A stretch of 14,152 nucleotides of DNA, taken from Lachnospiraceae bacterium UBA4260 (GTDB lineage Bacteria > Bacillota > Clostridia > Lachnospirales > Lachnospiraceae). The DNA is taken from the NCBI GenBank assembly GCA_002395235.1, contig DGWK01000015.1:1-14152 (forward strand). Reading direction: 5' to 3'. Shown in pieces: positions 6,914-11,769 of this stretch (position 1 is the first letter of the stretch; every line of letters begins with the position of its first letter). The position numbers and the translations under genes were made by a program. Below the pieces are notes generated by a model, which was given only the letters and a program-made list of their open reading frames with translations, searched no databases and was not told where the DNA came from.

Positions 6914-8590
6914 ATGGGATTCAAGTCTGACATCGAGATCGCGCAGGAAGCATCGCCGAAGAAGATCACAGAGATCGCAGCTTCCCTCGGGATCGACGAG
7001 AAGTACATCGAGCAGTACGGCAACTACAAGGCAAAGATCGACTACAACTACCTCAAGGACCACGCGGACGCCCCCAACGGCAAGCTGATCCTGGTGACCG
7101 CCATCACCCCCACGCCCGCGGGCGAAGGCAAGACCACGACCAGCGTCGGCCTGGCAGACGGCCTGCGCAAGATCGGCAAGAAGTCCGTCGTGGCGCTCCG
7201 TGAGCCTTCCCTGGGCCCGGTCTTCGGCGTCAAAGGCGGCGCGGCCGGCGGCGGCTACGCGCAGGTCATTCCCATGGAGGACATCAACCTCCACTTCACC
7301 GGCGACTTCCATGCCATCGGCGCAGCCAATAACCTCCTTGCCGCCATGCTGGACAACCATGTACAGCAGGGCAACAAGCTCGGCATCGATGTCAAGCAGA
7401 TCACCTGGAAGCGCGCAGTGGACATGAATGACCGCCAGCTCCGCAACATCGTGGACGGTCTCGGCGGCCGCATGCAGGGCGTTCCGAGGGAAGACGGCTT
7501 CGATATCACGGTCGCTTCCGAGGTCATGGCAGTCCTTTGCCTGGCCAGCGATATCGTAGATCTGAAGGCCCGCCTTGGCAAAATTATCGTCGCTTATACT
7601 TTTGACGGCAAGCCGGTTACGGCCCACGACCTGAAGGCGGAAGGTGCGATGGCAGCCCTCCTGAAGGATGCCCTCAAGCCCAACCTGGTCCAGACTCTGG
7701 AGCACACCCCCGCATTCATTCACGGCGGCCCCTTCGCGAACATCGCGCACGGCTGCAATTCTGTGACCGCCACCAAGATGGCTCTCAAGCTCGGCGACTA
7801 CATCGTCACAGAGGCAGGCTTCGCTGCTGACCTCGGCGCGGAGAAGTTCCTCGACATCAAGTGCCGTCTGGCAGACCTGCATCCGAGCGCAGTCGTCATC
7901 GTTGCGACCGTCCGTGCCCTCAAGTATCACGGCGGCGTGCCGAAGGCTGACCTGAATAACGAAAACCTCGACGCACTGGAGAAGGGCCTTCCGAACCTCC
8001 TGCAGCACGTCAGCAATATCAAGGAGGTGTTCGGACTTCCCTGCGTCGTCGCCATCAACGCGTTCCCGACCGACACTAAGGCGGAACTTGACCTGGTCGA
8101 GGAGAAGTGCAAAGAGCTGGGCGTCAATGTCGCTCTGTCCGAAGTCTGGGCAAAGGGCGGCGAAGGCGGCAAGGCCCTCGCGGAAGAAGTCGTCCGCCTG
8201 TGCGAGCTGCCCAATGACTTCCGTCAGTCCTACGAGCTGGATCTCTCCATCGAGGAGAAGCTCGACGCGATCTGCAGGAAGATCTATCACGCGGACGGCG
8301 TGCAGCTGGTCGGCAACGCGGTCAAGCAGGTCAAACAGCTGACCGAGCTCGGCTTCGATAAGATGCCGATCTGCATGGCGAAGACCCAGTATTCCTTCTC
8401 GGACGATGCTGCGAAGCTCGGCGCGCCCAAGGGCTTTACGGTCTCCGTGCGCAACCTCAAGGTGAGCGCGGGCGCGGGCTTTATCGTAGCCCTGACCGGC
8501 GACATCATGACGATGCCCGGCCTGCCCAAGGTCCCCGCGGCGGAGCGGATCGATGTGGACGAGAACGGCGTGATCAGCGGACTGTTCTGA
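6914..8590 (+). CDS. fhs: Formate--tetrahydrofolate ligase (10-formyl-THF synthetase)
   Basis: A cytoplasmic enzyme of 558 aa, the usual length. It interconverts formate + ATP + THF and 10-formyl-THF + ADP + Pi. In fermenters of purines and similar substrates it runs towards formate and makes ATP. The P-loop PTPAGEGKTTTSVGL (66-80) and the family signature around REPSLGPVFGVKGGAAGGGY and INLHFTGDFHAIGAANNLLA are intact, as is the C-terminal KVPAAERIDVDENGVISGLF. ATG 6914 has AAAGGAGG ten bases upstream; an in-frame ATG at 6857 lies inside SDR 2 and lacks support. It is placed between the SDRs and fchA, so in this operon it would close the C1 oxidation route and capture energy. Confidence 0.97.
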   Translation: MGFKSDIEIAQEASPKKITEIAASLGIDEKYIEQYGNYKAKIDYNYLKDHADAPNGKLILVTAITPTPAGEGKTTTSVGLADGLRKIGKKSVVALREPSLGPVFGVKGGAAGGGYAQVIPMEDINLHFTGDFHAIGAANNLLAAMLDNHVQQGNKLGIDVKQITWKRAVDMNDRQLRNIVDGLGGRMQGVPREDGFDITVASEVMAVLCLASDIVDLKARLGKIIVAYTFDGKPVTAHDLKAEGAMAALLKDALKPNLVQTLEHTPAFIHGGPFANIAHGCNSVTATKMALKLGDYIVTEAGFAADLGAEKFLDIKCRLADLHPSAVVIVATVRALKYHGGVPKADLNNENLDALEKGLPNLLQHVSNIKEVFGLPCVVAINAFPTDTKAELDLVEEKCKELGVNVALSEVWAKGGEGGKALAEEVVRLCELPNDFRQSYELDLSIEEKLDAICRKIYHADGVQLVGNAVKQVKQLTELGFDKMPICMAKTQYSFSDDAAKLGAPKGFTVSVRNLKVSAGAGFIVALTGDIMTMPGLPKVPAAERIDVDENGVISGLF

Positions 8591-8625
8591 GTCATAGCGC
8601 TTTAAGAAAAAGAGGGGAGTAGAGG

Positions 8626-8677
8626 ACGGCTCTCTGTTTCCTGCCCGGGAGGCAGAGGGCCGTTTCCCTGTCTTTTT
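8626..8677 (+). terminator. Strong hairpin with downstream T-tract between fhs and fchA
   Basis: ACGGCTCTCTG (8626-8636) pairs with CAGAGGGCCGT (8653-8663), 11 base pairs with one G-U, and the loop contains a further CCT/AGG pairing around GCCCGGG. TTT follows the stem directly and a T5 run stands ten bases later (8673-8677), directly before the fchA ribosome binding site. It may terminate part of the transcripts and lower fchA expression relative to fhs, or protect mRNA ends. Complete termination would leave fchA needing a promoter that I do not see. Confidence 0.5.
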
Positions 8678-8690
8678 GGAGGATCTGAAT

Positions 8691-9311
8691 ATGAAAATGA
8701 TCGACAAGACAGTTACTGTCTTTACGGAGGAACTGGCCTCTCCCGCACCCGTACCGGGCGGCGGCGGCGCCAGCGCCCTGGTCGGCGCCATCGGCGTCGC
8801 GCTGGGCGATATGGTCGGCGAGCTTACCGTGGGCAAGAAGAAATATGCCGATGTGGAAGAGGATGTCAAAGCCCTCATGGTGAATGCGCAGGAGCTGCGC
8901 AGAAGGTTCCTGGAGCTGATCGACGGCGACGCGGAAGCTTTTGCTCCTCTGGCAAAGGCCTACGGGATCCCCAAGGACGACCCTACCCGGGACGAGGTCA
9001 TGGAGAATGCCCTGAAGGTCGCCTGCGGCGTGCCGATGGACATCATGCGCGCCTGCGGGGAAGCCTTGGATCTCATCGAGGAGTTTGCCGCCAAAGGATC
9101 TAAACTTGCCATCTCTGACGCGGGCTGCGGGGCAGTCCTGTGCAAGGCCGCAATGCAGGCCGCATCCCTCAATGTCTTCATCAACACCAAGTCCATGAAG
9201 GACCGGGCGTGCGCGGAGGCATTGGAGAAGGAAGCCAACGAGCTGCTGGACAAGTACACTGCTATGGGCGACGAGATCTTCGGGACGGTCCTCGGCAAGA
9301 TCCGGGGATGA
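8691..9311 (+). CDS. fchA: Methenyl-THF cyclohydrolase / formimino-THF cyclodeaminase family (FTCD C-terminal type)
   Basis: A 206-aa all-helical protein of the family of the C-terminal domain of formiminotransferase-cyclodeaminase, the usual size for clostridial FchA. Signatures are SPAPVPGGGGASALVGAIG (17-35), the glycine-rich folate-binding loop, then LTVGKKKYADVEED (45-58) and the LIDGDAEAF region (~78-86). It hydrolyses 5,10-methenyl-THF to 10-formyl-THF, and members may instead deaminate formimino-THF. ATG 8691 has GGAGG eight bases upstream; an in-frame TTG at 8676 is rejected. Its place right after fhs and one gene before folD completes the methylene-to-formate route. It may be essential here because FolD appears to have lost its own cyclohydrolase residues. 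Confidence 0.93.
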   Translation: MKMIDKTVTVFTEELASPAPVPGGGGASALVGAIGVALGDMVGELTVGKKKYADVEEDVKALMVNAQELRRRFLELIDGDAEAFAPLAKAYGIPKDDPTRDEVMENALKVACGVPMDIMRACGEALDLIEEFAAKGSKLAISDAGCGAVLCKAAMQAASLNVFINTKSMKDRACAEALEKEANELLDKYTAMGDEIFGTVLGKIRG

Positions 9312-9363
9312 TCGTGCATAGATCCGGGGCTGACCGATATGCGGGCCTTCACGGGAAGACCCT

Positions 9364-9438
9364 GCGGCCGCAGTCGGAAGCCGGACGATCCGTGCAGATA
9401 CAGGGCGGCCGCAGCCGGATGCCGGACGATCCGTGCAG
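9364..9438 (+). repeat. Two direct 34-bp GC-rich repeats after fchA
   Basis: Copy 1 is 9364-9397 and copy 2 is 9405-9438, a period of 41 bases. Each begins GCGGCCGCAG and ends GCCGGACGATCCGTGCAG, and they differ at two of 34 positions. They lie 52 bases past the fchA stop. There is no third copy in the window. The function is unknown; they may belong to a dispersed genomic repeat. Confidence 0.7.
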
Positions 9439-9466
9439 TTGGGGAAAACAGCCGGCTCTCAAATTT

Positions 9467-9603
9467 TGACATCCATCAATGATTCATATTAGGATAAACG
9501 CGGACGGAATATTGTCTTCAATTGTTATTCTGGTGAATTATTGGGGCGAGATGAGAAATTGACATCCATGTTATTGGCTGGAACAGGAAGAGGATGGATG
9601 TCA
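9467..9603. repeat. AT-rich 137-bp segment with TGACATCCAT at its ends (three copies)
   Basis: TGACATCCAT occurs at 9467-9476 and 9560-9569 on the plus strand and exactly inverted at 9594-9603. The last two form a 10-bp stem with a 24-base loop followed by T5 (9604-9608), which could act as an intrinsic terminator or attenuator ahead of folD. The outer copies make 10-bp inverted ends around AT-rich DNA in a GC-rich neighbourhood, flanked by T-runs, as in a small non-autonomous element. TTGACA at 9466-9471 and 9559-9564 match a -35 box, but no -10 box stands at good spacing. The alternatives are an operator set, a small mobile element or a terminator. The rest of the 371-base gap 9312-9682 holds no gene. 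Confidence 0.6.
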
Positions 9604-9682
9604 TTTTTGAAAAACACTTGGATATTTACAAATACCAGGGCAGCAGCTCTTCAGGGCTGCAGGGAACAAAGAGGAGAAGAAG

Positions 9683-10537
9683 ATGGCCAGAATTCTGAAA
9701 GGCAAGGAAGTAGCGGACGCGCTGACCGCGCAGATGCAGCAGGATGTGGAAGAACTTAAGGCGCAGGGCGTGAACCCGACCCTCTGCATCTTCAGAGTGG
9801 GCGAACGTCCGGACGATCTGTCCTATGAGCGCGGCGCCACCAAGCGCGCGCAGACCGTGGGGATCGAAGTGAAGAACGTCGTTCTTCCCGTGGATGTCAC
9901 CCAGGAAGCCTTTGACGAAGCGTTTAAGAAAGTCAACGAGGACGACAGCATCCACGGCATCCTTCTGTTCAGGCCTCTTCCCAAGCAGCTCGACAACGAG
10001 AAGGCGAGGCAGATGCTGGACCCTGCCAAGGACATCGACGGCTGCACCGATCTCTCCCTGGCCGGTGTTTTCACCAACACGAAGACCGGCTTCCCGCCCT
10101 GCACCGCGCAGGCGGCCATGGAGATTCTGCACCACTTCGGAATCCAGATCAAGGGCAAAAAAGCAGCTGTCATCGGCCGCTCCCTGGTCATCGGCCGCCC
10201 TGTGGCCATGATGCTGATGCACGAGAACGCGACGGTGGTCAACTGCCACACCCGTACGGTGGATGTACCCTCCATCACGAGGAAGGCGGACATCCTGATC
10301 GCAGCCTCCGGCCAGCTCCACAGTGTGAAGAAAGAATTCACGAACCCCGACCAGGTGGTCATCGACGTCGGCATCAACTGGGATGAAGCCAAGGGCGGCA
10401 TCTCCGGCGATGTGGACTTCGAGGACGTGGAGCCCAATGTGGCGGCCATCACTCCCGTGCCGGGCGGTGTGGGAAGCGTGACGACCTGCGTGCTGATCGG
10501 ACATGTCGTGGAAGCGGCAAAGCGAACTCTGCAATAG
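9683..10537 (+). CDS. folD: FolD-family methylene-THF dehydrogenase, probably lacking cyclohydrolase activity
   Basis: A 284-aa cytoplasmic enzyme of the FolD family, normal length, with GAGGAG six bases before ATG. It oxidises 5,10-methylene-THF to methenyl-THF with NAD(P)+; ordinary FolD then also hydrolyses it to 10-formyl-THF. Intact are Tyr48, KDIDG (116-120), GRSLVIGRPVA (165-175), CHTRT and the C-terminal TPVPGGVGSVTT. Unusual are the positions of the catalytic lysine in YxxxK (here Tyr48-Glu-Arg-Gly-Ala52) and the glutamine in the GILVQLPLP motif (here GILLFRPLP, Phe96). PCTA at 139-142 stands for the usual PCTP. Lys and Gln are the residues tied to cyclohydrolase activity, and both are replaced in the monofunctional yeast Mtd1 dehydrogenase. 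I infer a dehydrogenase-only enzyme that hands methenyl-THF to FchA. It lies 371 bases from fchA and may have its own promoter. Confidence 0.93.
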   Translation: MARILKGKEVADALTAQMQQDVEELKAQGVNPTLCIFRVGERPDDLSYERGATKRAQTVGIEVKNVVLPVDVTQEAFDEAFKKVNEDDSIHGILLFRPLPKQLDNEKARQMLDPAKDIDGCTDLSLAGVFTNTKTGFPPCTAQAAMEILHHFGIQIKGKKAAVIGRSLVIGRPVAMMLMHENATVVNCHTRTVDVPSITRKADILIAASGQLHSVKKEFTNPDQVVIDVGINWDEAKGGISGDVDFEDVEPNVAAITPVPGGVGSVTTCVLIGHVVEAAKRTLQ

Positions 10538-10552
10538 TGGAGAAGAGAAATC

Positions 10553-10749
10553 ATGAATACACCTGCTGAGATTTTGCAGATCTGGATAGGAAACGGCGTC
10601 AAGAAGGCCAATCTGCCGGTCTTTAAGATGATTTTGCTCGGCATGGCGGCCAGCTTCTCATCGGAAACCTGCTCCCCGTCACGATCGAAAATCTCATCGG
10701 AGGCGCGGTGATCGTGCCGGTGTGGTACTATTTTTCTTTTAAGCAGTGA
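10553..10749 (+). pseudogene. Formate/nitrite transporter (FNT/FocA family) gene, internally deleted remnant
   Basis: Fifteen bases after folD, with AGAAGAG upstream, an ATG opens MNTPAEILQIWIGNGVKKAN, continuing LPVFKMILLGMAA, the amphipathic N-terminus and start of the first membrane helix of FNT channels. From 10660, in another frame, the sequence reads IGNLLPVTIENLIGGAVIVP then VWYYFSFKQ and stops at TGA 10747-10749, the typical C-terminal end (GNLIPVT..N.IGG) of the same family. About 33 N-terminal and 29 C-terminal residues remain of a protein normally near 260-290 aa. The core, with all pore residues, is deleted and the junction (about 10652-10659) is out of frame, so it cannot work. 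FNT channels carry formate across the membrane. Its position directly after the C1 genes supports formate as an earlier end product. Confidence 0.8.
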
Positions 10750-10832
10750 GATACCCATCAAACAGTAGATACCCCTTGCAGTCGAATAGAATAGAATAAA
10801 ATTGTACAAATAAGATACACTGTATCAGAAAT
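10750..10832 (+). promoter_or_regulatory. Probable promoter region of riboswitch-folT
   Basis: AT-rich stretch between the FNT remnant and the aptamer. TTGCAG (10776-10781) and TAAAAT (10797-10802) make a promoter-like pair, but with only 15 bases between them. A perfect inverted repeat GATACA-C-TGTATC lies at 10814-10826, directly before the aptamer, and could be an operator or chance. The exact start site is not decided by the sequence. Confidence 0.4.
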
Positions 10833-10945
10833 GGTCAGAGTAGGAAGGACGCGTTAAGTGCCGCGGAATGGGAAGTTGTCCGCGGACGAAAGGAGGGCGG
10901 CATCAGGGGCCGGCCCGACTGCGGTGTCCTTCTGCGTCCGCTGCC
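10833..10945 (+). promoter_or_regulatory. Tetrahydrofolate (THF-I) riboswitch aptamer
   Basis: The conserved aptamer segments are present in order: AGAGTAG (10837-10843), GCGTTAAGTG (10851-10860), GAATGGGA then GTTGTC (10866-10880), ACGAA (10886-10890), GCGGTGTCC (10921-10929) and TGCGTCCGCT (10933-10942). Pairings are visible: GGTCAG (10833-10838) with CTGCC (10941-10945), GAAGGAC (10844-10850) with GTCCTTC (10925-10931), and CCGCGG (10861-10866) with a second CCGCGG near 10880. The class senses reduced folates and usually represses folate-transport genes, which fits folT immediately downstream. One arm (about 10891-10920) is GC-rich and longer than in compact examples. Confidence 0.93.
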
Positions 10946-11009
10946 GCGATTTAACGAGCTCCTTAACGTGGTGGCGCAGCAATTTCCCTGTCTCTTCACG
11001 TGAAAGGAG
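10946..11009 (+). promoter_or_regulatory. Expression platform of the THF riboswitch (anti-Shine-Dalgarno)
   Basis: CTCCTT (10959-10964) is complementary to the folT Shine-Dalgarno AAGGAG (11004-11009). Overlapping it, CTTAACG (10962-10968) is complementary to the aptamer core CGTTAAG (10852-10858). The two pairings exclude each other. A consistent model is that without THF the aptamer strand ties up the anti-SD and folT is translated, and with THF bound the anti-SD is released to cover the SD. No intrinsic terminator is seen here, so control of translation is more likely. A local pairing CTCTTC/GAAAGGAG (10990-11009) may help to hide the SD. Confidence 0.55.
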
Positions 11010-11016
11010 TTTTCCT

Positions 11017-11541
11017 ATGTTCAGAAAAGGCAACACCGAAAAAATGTCTGCGCAGAAACTCGTCATCCTCGCCTTCTTCGTCGCGCTCTACATTGTGCTG
11101 GAGAGATTTTTCTCCTTCAACGTGTGGAATATGAGAGTTGGCTTTGCTTTCATTGCGCTGGCGCTCGCAGGCATGCTGTACGGCCCTTTGGCAGCCGGTC
11201 TTGTGGGAGCAGTCGGCGATATTCTCGGGATGCTTCTCTTCCCTACGGGACCCTATTTCCCGGGCTTTACGCTGACGGCGTTTCTCACCGGCGCAGTGTT
11301 CGGTCTCTTCCTCCACGACGGCCTTACGACCAAGCGGATCATCGGCGCCGTGGCGGTTAATCAGCTGATCCTGAGCCTGTTCGTACAGACCCTCTGGATT
11401 TCCATCACTTACGGTGCGCCCTATGTGGCGCTGCTGCCCACCAGGATCACCCAGTGCCTGATCCTGATCCCGGTGCAGCTCATCATGCTGCAGGTCCTGG
11501 GCAGGCCGGTCCTCTCGGCTGCCCACACCGCAGGATTATAA
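11017..11541 (+). CDS. folT: Folate ECF transporter S-component
   Basis: A small, very hydrophobic integral membrane protein of 174 aa with about six membrane segments, the normal size for ECF S-components. The signature region MRVGFAFIALALAGMLYGP (39-57), GDILGMLLFPTGPYFPGFTL (67-86) and TAFLTGAVFGLF is characteristic of FolT. It binds folates at the outer face and works with the shared ECF energising module (EcfA, EcfA', EcfT), which is not in this window. ATG 11017 has AAAGGAG seven bases upstream; longer in-frame reading back to 10858 runs through the riboswitch and is rejected. The THF riboswitch directly ahead controls it, so uptake should fall when reduced folates are plentiful. Confidence 0.95.
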   Translation: MFRKGNTEKMSAQKLVILAFFVALYIVLERFFSFNVWNMRVGFAFIALALAGMLYGPLAAGLVGAVGDILGMLLFPTGPYFPGFTLTAFLTGAVFGLFLHDGLTTKRIIGAVAVNQLILSLFVQTLWISITYGAPYVALLPTRITQCLILIPVQLIMLQVLGRPVLSAAHTAGL

Positions 11542-11564
11542 GACAGAGAACCGCCCCCTGTCTT
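11540..11564 (+). terminator. Hairpin at the end of folT
   Basis: AAGACAG (11540-11546) pairs perfectly with CTGTCTT (11558-11564). The loop is 11 bases and the stem is followed by the pyrimidine-rich TCCTTC rather than a clean T-run. It begins within the folT stop codon. A weak intrinsic terminator is likely. A second small palindrome CAAATT-GAT-AATTTG follows at 11569-11583. Confidence 0.45.
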
Positions 11565-11594
11565 CCTTCAAATTGATAATTTGTGGGTAGCTTC

Positions 11595-11627
11595 AGGCAA
11601 AAACGGCTGTTTTTCTCAAAAATGCCT
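11595..11627 (+). other. Nested stem-loop upstream of folC
   Basis: AGGCA (11595-11599) pairs with TGCCT (11623-11627), enclosing AAAAAC (11599-11604) paired with GTTTTT (11609-11614), the two stems sharing one A. This could be an attenuator or simply an AT-rich fold. No downstream T-run is present on the plus strand. Confidence 0.3.
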
Positions 11628-11633
11628 AACACG

Positions 11634-11737
11634 CTGCCGCCGCAACACGCCATCCCAGCCTGCCGCCGCAACACGCCATCCCAGCCTGTCGCCGCAACAC
11701 GCCACCCCAGCTAGTCGCAACAACACGTCACCACACC
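11634..11737 (+). repeat. 26-bp tandem repeat array (four units) before folC
   Basis: Units are 11634-11659, 11660-11685, 11686-11711 and 11712-11737. The first two are identical, the third has two changes and the fourth is degenerate. The unit core is CCGCAACACGCCATCCCAGC. There are no spacers, so this is not a CRISPR array. It ends 32 bases before the folC start and lies in its leader, so copy number could affect expression. The strand is strikingly poor in G and T in the repeats. In-frame reading through it is open but lacks a start with a ribosome binding site, so it is taken as noncoding. Confidence 0.85.
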
Positions 11738-11769
11738 TCTCCAGAAACAGAAACAAGAAAGGACCCCTC

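Noticed and set aside
6839..8878. Very long (679-codon) minus-strand open frame across fhs
   Set aside because: It is the antisense shadow of GC-ending codons in fhs. The residues are compositionally odd and match nothing, while fhs on the plus strand is unmistakable.
6914..10537. Methyl branch of a Wood-Ljungdahl cluster
   Set aside because: Fhs, FchA and FolD are shared with that pathway, but MetF/MetV, methyltransferase, corrinoid protein and CODH/ACS are absent from the window. The rest of the genome would have to be checked.
11634..11737. Possible CRISPR array
   Set aside because: Units of 26 bases follow one another directly without spacers, and there are no cas genes.
11581..11769. 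N-terminal extension of FolC reading through the tandem repeats
   Set aside because: The extension has no plausible start with a ribosome binding site, consists of repeat-derived residues, and FolC homology begins at MTTQEAIDYI (11770), which has AAAGGA upstream.
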